A stretch of DNA of 64,000 nucleotides, taken from Certhia americana (Eukaryota; Chordata; Aves; Passeriformes; Certhiidae). This document shows positions 50,301 to 61,725 of this stretch, one piece after another (the stretch's first letter is position 1; each line of letters opens with the position of its first letter). The notes below the pieces were generated by a model that was not told the DNA's origin, made no database searches, and worked only from the letters and a program-made list of their open reading frames with translations. A program made the translations under genes and the position numbers. The stretch covers positions 28,706,977-28,770,976 of the forward strand of contig CM031879.1 of NCBI GenBank assembly GCA_018697195.1, read 5' to 3'.

Positions 50301-53300
50301 TGCATGTCTTCCTATGGCACAGTGACATCTACAGTCCATGTTTAAAATGAGTATAGAATTTTACTAATGTCATAACGTTCTATACTTTAGGTCTGTTCTG
50401 TTTGAAAAGAAATGCTGCCATTGCCCTTGATGTCCAAGTGCTGTACTGCAGGATGATACCAATGCAGTGTGCTCAAGTTCTGGACCAGTGGGACATGAGC
50501 CAGCTTCAGCCTAAAAGATCTATGACTTGTTATTTTCATCCTGAGCCTGCCTTGTGACTACACTTCCCATAATAAATACACAAGCAGGCCCTTCTTTTCT
50601 GTATGAGTACAGTGATGCTCAGCTCTTGCTGATGTCTGTAATGTGTCTCAGGCATTTAGCAATCACTTTCATCCCCTGCTCTTTTTTGGTCTGAAGTGCT
50701 TATAGGCTGTTGACCAAGGAAGCCTAATTAGACGTGTTTTCCTGGGGTGTTTACCATTTCAAGGAAACTTTGTATTTCCAGCACTCCTGAGACAAATAAC
50801 CTCTCTTTGCATAACTTCCTGTATGAACTTTTCCTCCTCTCTTTCATTTGTCTAAACTTCTTGCCCTGTTTATTTAACATTAACCCATCAGACTGGGCTT
50901 TCTCCCAAGTTGTTCTGAGCCATCTGTCATGCTTTTTGTTATATAAATACAAAGATCAAAATGTCATCTATGTAAACTTTAGCACATTGAGCTGTTTAAA
51001 ATATAAATGCAGAGAAATCTTGTGGTTCAGGTGAAACACCTGGAGCTGAACCAACTCAGACCATGGTCTGAGACACAAACAGTAATTATGACAAAACAGC
51101 TGGGTATGGGAGATCTTTACAGACCTTTGGTCTGGGTGCACTTTCCAGTTTTCTTCTTACTTCATATCAAATTGAAGTTGGGAAAGGCAATATTTTCCTC
51201 ACCCTTTTCCAGAGCTTGGCTTCTCGCAGGTCCGGACATCAGGGAAATAGATACAGGGTTCAGGAATTTCCACAGACTGCAGTAGCTTTTTGAGATGCAG
51301 ACAGTGTCTCCCAGGGGAAGTGCTGAATGAAAACAAGTATGATCTATTACTTTCTCAACTCACCTCTCAGAGCCATGCTGATGCATCAGGCGTGGATAAT
51401 CCGTGGACGTGGATCATCTGTCCTGACATTTCTAGTTGAAACCTGAATATGTTTTCATTTAGTGTATTTGATCAGGCCTAATTCCAGTAATTGACTAAGC
51501 AGAATTTAGGTGTTTTTGTCCAAAATGTATGATGGGGATGATCAATTGTTCTCAGAGTGAGTAATTACAAAGAGTGTCTTACATTTTGTCTGGACAGCCT
51601 AGAATAATACCTTTTGCATTTCTGAATCATTTTCCTGAATGGTCTGAACAATTTGACTTCTAAGTCAAATCTCAGCTCAATCGGGAGCCAGAAAGTAGGT
51701 ACCCCTCTGCCTCTGTTTATGACATTTTCACTCCTGCTGTGGCTCTCAAAATGCAGTGGAAGAAATTGTTGAGAGTGGGCTTAATGCTCCATGAAATTGT
51801 ATATGCATTCTTTTAAAATGGTGATGGAGCTGTCTTTGCCATGCCATCTAATTAGCCTGGATGTCCATGGAATATGGGAAAAAGATACTTCAGGTATTCA
51901 AATTTTTGGGCTACCCAAATTTATGAAGGAGAGTACTCAGTGTCCTCACTTTCTTTATTTGATGAGGGAAAGGGTTGTCTTTGGAAGTCAGTTCACCTAA
52001 GACAGTATAGGTCTCCCATATCTTTTTGTCCTCTCTGTGATATCCCAAGGCAAGCATCTCTGCAGCTTGTTTTGTATCTTCAGGGTGAGGCACAACTTCT
52101 TGGAGACATAAACCAGCTTTTCCAGATCTATTCTATTGAGAGTTTTGCTGCCTTATGTAAGATGTTATAAATTCTTTCTTAGTTTGGATAGCCCCTTCTT
52201 CTCCGGCTCCTGCCTTCAGTGAAAACAAGAACTTCGGATCCATTCTAAGCGAATTACAGTGTGCTGTTGCTGTGGCATTCCACTGAATTACACTTTGTAA
52301 GACTTGAATATTTCATGTTCTTTCACTGTTAAGTGACTAGTCCTTGTGCTATATTGCCTTCGAGGTTATATAAATACATGTTCATTTGCTTTCACTGTAT
52401 TGACATGTTCTTCTGCTATTTCTGCTTTCAGTTCTTGTTTGTTGGGTTACAGTCTTAGGAAGACTTCAGCATTCCTGTTGTTTCCATCTGCCTTTCCATG
52501 ATCTTCATGGTAAAATGCTATCTGCAGTCTCTTACAAGGCTGATAATTTATTCAAATTCCTGCATCATCTTCCAACATCTCTTTGTCTTGACTTGCAGAG
52601 TTTATTGAAGAACACCTGCTCTTGTGGATTGTGATTTTAAGTCAGAATTTTTTCCTTTTTTTTTTTTTTCTTTTTTCCCCCTTGGGCCTCTTTTTATTTT
52701 CTTTGGATGCCAAGTAAGACATTTTTGAAGTACAGACATTGTTTGTTTAGAGTATGATGATTTTATTGCTGGGACTTAGTCCCTTTCCAAATGGTAAATT
52801 TGGTTCTTTCATCTTGGTGCATTCTCAAACTGCGGTTTCAGTTTCTCTTTGAGCTTTACATACATAAATGCTTTGTTCTCTTGTGGGAGACACAGCTTCT
52901 CCTGCTGCCTCCTGCCATGGCATTCCCACACAGCATAGCAGGGCCCCAGTTTTCCTGCTGCCCACAGCCTCTCAGTGCTCTGTGGATTCAACAGGGGAGC
53001 TCTTCCTCACCTCCTGCACCCTGTCCCTCCTACCACAGTGCCTGGGCTGCTGGGGCTGCTGGTGCAGCTGCAGTTGGCCTCCCCCACTTTCTCACTTCTT
53101 TTCTACCTATAAATGTTATCTGTAGCAGGGCCAGGCCAAATTACCACACTAATGATTTTGGACAGTGCCAACATTTTCACTGTGCTCTTATCTTACTTTA
53201 AGAAATTAATCACTGAGAAAAAATGTAGGATACGTTAATAAGCTTTTAGAGACTTGATGTTTGAGGAGTTTCATTACCTTCTAGAGCAAAGGAGGTAAAG

Positions 53301-56300
53301 AAAGTGGTGAAGGAGAAGGGAGCAGAGATTTTTTTTTTACTTTTCTTTAAAAGTTTTTGTTCTTTCTTTTTCCTGAGACTAGATATTAACTTCATATTAA
53401 CTCAAAATTTGAAACATTTCAACACATAAATCATTATAAACTGTACAATAGTATTAAATACACTTTTCATCCATAAATTCAAAATGTACTATTTTACTCC
53501 AGGTAAGATTAATGTTCTTGTGGAACAGCTAATTTGGCAGATGGGGAGAAGGTGAAACAAGTCAGGCTGACAGGAGAGGTCAAAAATTGCTGGTTTTATC
53601 CAAATGAGATATGGCACCCAGCATTCAATTTTAAAAAGCAGCTCTCATCATTGGGGTTTTTTGCATTTGCTTATGACTGTTCCACACTGGGCAGAGAAAT
53701 AAAGGGTTGGCTTATGTTTTCTTATGATAGGTCTTTGCTGTATCTAGGTTTTCGACTTTTTTTTCCTGTTGTTCCATAAGTTCATGAACTTATCTGTTTA
53801 AAGACTCTCAGAGGAATGCTGAAAAACTTGATATTTTTCTTTGGGGAAAAATATTTTTTTCTAATATACAGTTTAACTGTCAAGTTTTGCTCTGTAAACG
53901 ACAATTTACTCTTGGAAGAAGACCTACTGACTTTACCCTCCAATGGGCCAGTATGAGGAAGAAAGGAATTATTTCATTCTATGACATAATTATTTAGGAC
54001 TGCAAATTTGTTTTTTATTTGTCTTTCTATTTGTTGTCACTGTCCCTTTAAAATGCATATTTTTCTGAGACATAATTTGTTCTCTGGAGTTAGGGAATCT
54101 CAAAAGTTCTGATAGCAGAAAATTAATCTGAATTTGTAATTTTTTCTCTTTGTTCTGCTTTTAAAACAAAGTTTTAGTTTCTTTTGTATTAGAGTGTATC
54201 AAAAGATCCCTGAAATGAATAAGTTAAATTTCAGAAAGAAAACTTTCTATACACTTTATAAAGTCTTTTGTTTTCTGTTCTTCATAAATAATTCTTAAAC
54301 TAAATAGAAATAACTGAAACAGTTCTGAGTTTTTTAATTTGCCTCATTTCAAAGGTTTAAAAAATACTAGTAAACTTTTAACTAGTTCTTAATTAAGTCT
54401 AATTCCGCAGTTTGTTTTTGCCTCAGCTGAAAGATTGGTGCCTCTGATAATGCACCTAATCTGCACAGTTGAGACAGTTTCCAGATGAAGGACATCCACT
54501 TTTATAAATCATTTTAAATTAAGAAACCAAATTAGCTGCCTCTCATGGTTAATTAAGGTAGGATGGGACATATTGTCATATTGCATTTCACACTTCATAT
54601 TTGCACTAAGACAAATTTCTAATTTTGAAGAAAATACTTATAAGAAGCAAGTAATCAAGCTTTTTCTAAGTCATGGCAATTGCAAGGAAGGATAAATTAG
54701 AGATTAATTCAAGATGTCATGACAACATGACTGATCACTAGTTAATAATTAATTTAGAACAAAATTTATTAATAAAGATGAGAAATGAAGAATGTAAAGC
54801 AGAAATTGATAGGAAGTGAGGAGTGGAGCAGAACTTACCCAACACAAAGCTAAGACAATTTTCACAGTGATTTTCTGACCCAGTCTGTGATTTATTTCTC
54901 TCTTTCCCGTTATGATAGTGCTATGGATTTTCTTTGTCTTCTTCTCTGAACGAGACTTGTGACATCAGTGTTGCTTTCCAACTTTAGCCTTCCCAAAGCT
55001 AAAGTTAGACAATCTGGAGCCTTTTCCTTTGGAAGTGTCATGTTTAAAATTTTGTAGTTTTAGTTCTGATAATCCAACAATTTTAATTTCCTCATTCATT
55101 AAAATTACAAATACTAAGTTTCCTTTAGCATGGTAACAGGAAAGATTTTGGCAGGTCAAAGGAAGCAGCTGTTGAACCATATGCAGTCATTCAGCTGATC
55201 TCCTTTAGTCTTACAACCCAGTAAAACTTCAAGGATTTACCTGTTGTGTAAGAGATTTTATGTACCATTTTTGAGAGCATGAAAGTGTTTGTTCTAAGCT
55301 AGGATTTCATCCACTGTTTGAAGAGTTTTCTTTCTCTCAGCTGATATGGATGAGTACCAAACAAATTTAGCCAGAATAACTGTCAAAGAATTATTTATGT
55401 TGAATCATGCTGCTGAAAATTTTGCTTCAAAGTATCAGTACAGACTTGTGGATATCATGGTGCTGTAATACCATGACTGTCCAGCTTTTTGCATTTGTGG
55501 GACAAAGGAATTTTTCTGAACCAGCCTGGGTTGTTGCCTACAACTCCTACAGTTTAATAGGACAAGAGTGCAACACTGATGTCAAGCAACTATCACTTAC
55601 CGCTTGTGAAAACTGTCTTTACTTTGATTTGCTCCTGATCAGATTTGAGAAGAAAAGGTAATGCAGAACTAAAATTGTAGGACACTTATAACACCATAGA
55701 TGCAAACTAAACACTTTTGAAATTTCCCTATCTGAACAAATAATCTAAACATCTTGAGGACTTGATTAGGTGTACAAGGAATTAAGAAGCTTTATAACTG
55801 GAAACAGGAAACACTCCCAAAAATAGTTAAGTACAAGGAATGAAGTTTTGCATAAATTTGGCCAAATATTTAAAATTCTTTTTACCAGAAAAAGTGAATG
55901 ATGATGAATTTTTTTTGAATAATGGTTTGGAAAAGAGAAAGTGGACAATATGAACGACTGTGGATGAATTTCTCTGCTAAGATCAAGCACTTCATCAGTA
56001 AATTCAAGATATCCCTTAAAAATGTTGAGTAGTAGAAGTGCACATTGTTCTTAGGAGTCCAGTAGAATTTTTAGCATTAAGATACACGCATGTTTGGGCA
56101 TAAATCCTGGGATTAAAACAAAGAAAGCTTGTGGCTGTAGGCTTGGGGTAACAATAGGCTCAACCTTAGCTCCAAGTATAGATATGACCAAAATGAACTA
56201 GGTATTGAAACATACATAAAAATATATTACTAACATCTAACTTTCCCAGCTCTTTCAGTCCAAGAAGAAGCTTACAATGCTCCTGCTAAAGGTACATAGA

Positions 56301-58592
56301 CAGTTGCTTTCTAGTATTTGAAATGCCAAGGGTCCTTTTTTGGTAGTTAATATGACCCTTTCTGATGTTTCAGACCTTGACATTTTAAAATTTTGACCAA
56401 CAATTTTAAATAATATTTTTTCCCTAATTCTGTCCTTTTTAGATATAGTCTTTAGCATCCTCAATATCCATACTGAAAATAAGTGACACTTTGCTTTGTA
56501 TTTGTGGACTTCATTTTGAGATGGAGTTCTGAAATAATGTTTAAAGGGTAACTATGGCACAACTGGAAAACATCTGTGAAAACAGAAATGAATTGACAAT
56601 CTTGTTGGTACATGATGAGATACAGCCTAATGACTTGGTTTCACACAAAAATTTTTCATGCATGGCCAGTTTTAGAAACCTTAACTGACACAGAGCTTCA
56701 TTCTTGAAGGCTCACTCAAAATAGGTATGATTACTTCAGGCCACTCAATGTGAATAAAGGTTTCAAAATCTAAGCTCCAAGTTGTGAAAATGGGGGTTGT
56801 GGAAGGATAAAATAAATCTGTTGGAGGAAATTGGCTGAGTTAGTGTGGTCAAAACAAGAAGGCTTTTTTCTGTTAGTTTTCAAGAGCAGCATTTCTAAAG
56901 AAACTATAGTTGAAGATCCCTTCACTCTTCATTATTTTTGACTTATGTCTATACAGATATAGGAAATTTAACCATGAAATTTGCTTTTCCATTCAAATTT
57001 GAAGAGGAGCGTTTTCTGTCTGTTATTTTTGACTGCTGTTCTTCCCTTTCCCCTTCCAAACAGCTGTTTTTTTGGACTGATGTGTCAAAGAGAAAAGTAG
57101 AAAGGGACCCAGCTATGAATATTGTAAAAAAAGCATTACCCTCATGAGCTGAAAATTAGCGTATGGATTTCATTTCTTGATTGATGAGAAGAGGAGAGTA
57201 AATAACAATCATTAGAGTTAAGTATGCTTTCTGTCACTTTAATGCAGGTATTCCTCAAATCTGAGTAATGAGTCAGTCTATCCCTTTTTGTCTACTCTCA
57301 TTTGACCCAACTAAAGTGTGAGATAACTCAGAGGCAACACTGGTTTCAGAGTATTCATATAACTTAAATACAAGGAGGTAGAATTTAATTCATGCAGTTG
57401 GGCAAAAAAAAGTGTTTCTGCCCTGGTTGTAGGAAAGACATGAGGTATAAAGATTATATAGGTACATTCTGTACTCTGAATGGCCTGACTTGCTGCACTC
57501 TTGTTTTTACTGGAATCATCATCACACAATATTTTGATGAGAAAATGGCTGCTGCTCTGCTATGCCTCTTCAGAACCTCCTGAAATAATTAGAAGACACC
57601 ATCTTAGACCCCATCTTGGCCTTGCCTTGTCCTCTACCTGGTTCCCAGTTTGGAGGAGTGTAAGACTGAGGACTACACAAGAATTTAGTGCACATGTGGC
57701 TCTTACACTGTGTGTCATGATGCCACAGCACCCAGAATCACTGGGAAGTGTTGAACCACATTCTAAGTAAGGATGTTCATCTTTGCTGCTTCACGGCTAC
57801 CCTGTTTTAAGTTATAGAAACGGTGATCTTTGCTGTCTTAACTTTCTCATAACCTAAATGTCTTATTAGTATTAACCAGTCCTTTTATGTTGCGACACAA
57901 TTCCTTGAATAGTATTTTTCATACCTGATTTGTGCAATATTATTTTTTTCCCACACAAACTCTATGCTGAATTTCAAGCTCAAAATATTTTCTCCTTTTA
58001 CTATGAACAGCTTTGATTTCCCCATGCATAAAGCGAAAACTTTGTGTAAAAAAGAAATGCAGAGATTTTTGGAAATGTACTTCATACCTTTCTAGTAATG
58101 TGAATCCTCCTTAATATCATCCAGTGTACTTCAAAAGCTGTCATCCAGAAAATTTCTCTCAAAGTCTTCATCGTGATTGGTGAGTTTTCAACACAGGAAC
58201 CTGGAAGCCTGAACTGGAAAACATTGTCCATGGCATGGCATTTTAAGTGATGCTGAAACTGGACATTATTTTGCTGCATTCCTGGATTTTTTTTTGAGCT
58301 CATGATTTTGGTTCTTTTCAACCTGTAAAGTTTGTCCCTTTGTAGCAGTGGTGACAGGGGAGTTTGGGTGTCTAGTGGTTTTTGTGACTGCAGCTCTGGA
58401 GCTTTGTCCAGATTTTCAGATGAAGCAATTGTCTGAACAAAAGGGAACCTGTTCCAGATCAGCAGCTAATATTCACATTATAAAAATTGTTAGACCTGAA
58501 ACCTGTGACCAGAGTCCATATGATTCAGGTAAGATTCTTTCCTCTTTTGTTTGTTAAGATTGCTGTCAAAGCCATTTCTCCTGTCCTGACAG
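47380..58592. other. Unique AT-rich non-coding stretch
   Basis: No supported gene. The longest frame, 136 codons at 52791-53201 (+), lies in a patch at about 52880-53110 that is rich in G+C and in CTG/CCT triplets, and looks compositional. A 25-bp exact-type tandem duplication lies at 49887-49935. T runs lie at about 48868-48882 and 52656-52673. Near the right end an exon-like open segment at 58420-58528 has an AG acceptor and a good GTAAGA donor but no family match; see findings. Confidence 0.6.
49887..49935. repeat. Tandem duplication, 25 bp x 2
   Basis: GGTATCCAAGTAAGGAGAAA plus TCAGT at 49887-49911 is followed directly by a second copy at 49912-49935 that differs by one base (GAAG for GAAA) before similarity ends. 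A single recent slippage or unequal-exchange event explains it. Confidence 0.88.
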
Positions 58593-59139
58593 TAGAATCA
58601 CAGAATTGTTTACAATTGAAAAGACTTTTAAGATCATTGAGACAAACTGTTAATGTGTGTCCATCACTAAATTTTGTTCTGAAATGCCACATATATATAT
58701 CTTTTGAATACTTCCCAGGATGGGAATTCTACCACTTCCCCAAGCAGCCTGTTCCAATGTTTGACAACCATTTTGGTGAAGAAAGTTTTGCCAACACCCA
58801 ATCTAAACCTCCCCTGGTGCAACGTGAGTCCATTTCCTCTTGTCTATTACTTATTACTTAGTAGAAGAGACTGACCAACAGACTCCCCCCTTGTTAGATC
58901 CTCCTGTCAGGTGGTTGTAGAGAGTGGTAAGATTTCCCCTGAGGCTCATTTTTTCCCAGACTGTTAAACTCAGTTCCTTCAGCATCTCCTTGTAAGACTT
59001 GTGCTTCAAACCCTTCACCATTTTCCTTCTGTGGACACACTCTAGCACCTCAGTGTTCTTCCAGTAGTGAGGGGTCCAAAACCGAACACAGTATTTGAGG
59101 TGCCACCTCACCAGTGCAAAGTACAGGGGGAGAATACTG
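58593..59139 (-). mobile_element. CR1 LINE, longest copy, with part of reverse transcriptase C-terminus
   Basis: About 547 bp match CR1 in reverse orientation, from the octamer tail (TAGAATCACAGAATTG) through the untranslated part into ORF2. On the minus strand the frame that ends at 58854 reads LVRWHLKYCVRFWTPHYWKN, then TEVLECVHRRKMVKGLKHKS and YKEMLKELSLTVWEKMSLRG. This matches the CR1 region after the RT palm (family pattern: HLEYCVQFW.P...D...LE.VQRRA.KM..GLEH..YEERL.ELGL..LE.RRLRGDLI). Distal to that it has a second stretch, ...NLTTLYNHLTGG. The reading frame is disrupted near the C-terminus. The left end of the 164-codon frame runs past the element into unique DNA. The catalytic RT motif and the endonuclease are missing, so it is inactive. 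Divergence is greater than in the 30.0-kb copy. Confidence 0.93.
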
Positions 59140-61502
59140 ATGAGATAGACTGAAGAAGTAATATTTTTAAATGAGCACAGTGAAAATTCTTTGATAAGAA
59201 AGTCAAGCAGTAAAAAAGCATTATTTATGTCCCAGGAGAAAATCAGCAAAACAAAATGGAAAATGCTGCAACATTTAGTACTAGAAAATGAGGAAATGCT
59301 TAAATTGCCAGTCAGATACACAAAAGGAGGAGAAATGAGACATACCATGTCCTGTTTTAATGAGCTTTTTTGTGATTTATATTTTATTACATATTTTATA
59401 TTTTATTAAGTTCAAATTATTAGGAATCTGCATATGGTTGATTTCAACTAGGAAATATGCTCTGATTCACTACATATTGAAGATTTTTTCCTGTTTTTAA
59501 TAGTGACCTTTTAAGTTTACCATTTAGGGAAAAACTCTTGGTGCTGGGGACTTTGGGGTGTTGGGGTGCTAGGGTGTCTTGATGGCATGCCCACAGTAGC
59601 TACTCTTTTTACTGTTCTCTTTAGCTCTTTGCATTGCAGTGTCAGTGGTGTGGCATTGTAACGCTACAGGACGCAAAAAGCTCTTCTAGTGTACCCATGG
59701 TAACACAAAGAGGTGTATTTTCTGTCTGGTTTGAATTAGCATTTTCTGTATGAAATCCTGTTTGTCTGCTGTATCCTGCAAAGATTTTAAAGAGATGATG
59801 AAAAACTAAGAGCAGAATCTTGTCCTCATATGATATCCTTATTCCAGCCCTTCTCCCTCAAGTCTTCTTTCAGTTCATATAGTAAAGCTACAAGTGAAGA
59901 ACAAGATTTGTCATTCTGACCTCGGAGATACACATGACTTTTTAGAAGATCTAACCAGGTAAACATTGTGTTGTTAACTGGGACTGTGATCTTGAGCCTA
60001 AAATCCCATGGAGGAGCCAGAAGATTTCCAAAATAATGATGGTGCTTCTTTTGAAATGATGGATCACACCACTGAAATGGAGTGGGAAGAAGTAGATGAA
60101 TAGATTCTCTTTCATATTTACTTAACCTAGAGTTTTACTTAACCTGATCAGATTTTGATCCAAGTCTTCTGGGAAAGATATATCAACTTCATCTTTCTAT
60201 AGCACTGCTGATCCCATCCTGGGTGATGTATAGCAGCTGTACTTTTTGCTTCTCCATGGCTGAAATGTAAAACTTTACACTGAAAATCTGTGCCTTGTAA
60301 TAGGTCCATGGAATGCTTTACCAAACTCTCAGCAGGAAATGCAGATATTTAAACACTGTTGTCATAAAGTAGTGCAATGCATTGACTACAGGGTGTATTT
60401 TAAATATAATCAGATTTTTTTTCCATTTTATGAGTGGGGTTTCCTGAATACCATAGGAGAATCTCCAGGACTAAAATGAATTAAAAAATAAAAAAGGGGA
60501 ACAGGGACAATTTCTCTCTCCAAACTAATTTCAATGCATTAAACACACTTTCACTATGAAAGGGACTATTATGCAGCCCAAAGTTCAAACAATTGAGTTC
60601 TTTCATTCAAATGATGCTCTGTATCACGCTGGAATCATTACAGTGCTTGGTCCCTGCAAGTCACATCCTTAATAGGTGGCACGGATAACCACATTAGAGG
60701 GGGATATTTAGTCTAGACTTATTTATCTCTTTCCAGACTTCCTAACTTCTTAAAAATCTTATTAAACACTAGATTTAATGTACTTAGCCTAATTGCTGTC
60801 TCCAAAACATGAAAGAATGTCTGTTACAGATAAAAGAGAACATATTAACTCTTCTCTAATTTTTTCCCCGCTTTTTCTATGATTTTTTTCTAGCTTCTTA
60901 ATTAAAAGAAATTCCTTAATTTGAATTTTGTTGCAATTTTTAAGAAAAGGATCTGAAATATATATAATTTCATTCCATGTGATGCACAACTCTACCATCT
61001 TAATTTCAAAACTTACTTACCACTTCTATTTTAATATGAAAGCAAGTCATGCATTCATGACTGTCTATCATGTCTTGAAGAATCCTTTATTCTTAATCCT
61101 GTACCTGAATTAGATTTGATATTGGAACTTCTTTAATAATTAAACAATATCATCAAATATTTTTGCAGTTTGTTGCTGCAGCTGGGCATAGGACAGCCTG
61201 GAAATTGTGGTGTGCTTTTTTAGTAAAATTTATTTGTGCTAGTCTGGCAGGAAATGAAGAAGGTCTGTGGCTCTGGTCTGTTCTGTCATGCAGGTGAGAG
61301 CTTTTCCAAGGTTCACCAAAAGGCAGCTTGGGAGCCTGGAGATTTGCTGCAGAGCCAAGAATGAGAAAATCCTTGGTGGCCAGGGCATGAGCACTACAGT
61401 GAGATGGAGTTCAGCAGAGGTAAGCCTAGTAGATGACAAAGGCCTAATTAAGACCAGTGCCTGTAAACTGGAGACAGGGAAATTAATGTTGGGATTATAG
61501 TG
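59140..61502. other. Unique AT-rich non-coding stretch
   Basis: No supported gene. Open frames are below 80 codons and unrecognised. A small run of TTTGGGGTGTTGGGGTGCTAGGG-like G clusters lies at about 59550-59578. Nothing else stands out. Confidence 0.65.
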
Positions 61503-61725
61503 TCATAAGATCACAGGACAATTCAGAATGGAAGGGTGCTGAAAAGTCACCAGTCCAACTTCCTACTAAAAACACCATCACCTCTGTTCTCAGACCAGGT
61601 TGCTCAGGGTTTTATCCAGTCAGGTCTTTAAACCTGAATGGATGGAAAGCACAGATTCCCTAGGGAACTGGCTCCAGTTCTGATCTGGTAGGGAGAAATT
61701 GTTTCCTGTATCCAGTAAGAATCTT
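61503..61725 (-). mobile_element. CR1 LINE, 3' fragment
   Basis: The plus strand reads TCATAAGATCACAGGACAAT, TCAGAATGGAAGGGTGCTGA, CACCAGTCCAACTTCCTACT, then CAGACCAGGTTGCTCAGGGT, TTTATCCAGTCAGGTCTTTA and AGGGAGAAATTGTTTCCTGT. These are reverse complements of successive CR1 3' blocks, of a subfamily with the ...GGTTGCTCAGGG...TTTATCCAGTC... wording that differs from the other copies here. It is 5'-truncated near 61725. No open coding part remains. Confidence 0.88.

Noticed and set aside
52791..53201. 136-codon frame in a CTG/CCT-rich patch
   Set aside because: Composition explains the open frame; three overlapping frames are open in the same place and none resembles a known protein.
58854..59348. 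164-codon minus-strand open frame as a host gene
   Set aside because: Its C-terminal half is CR1 ORF2; the N-terminal half is flanking unique DNA read through by chance.
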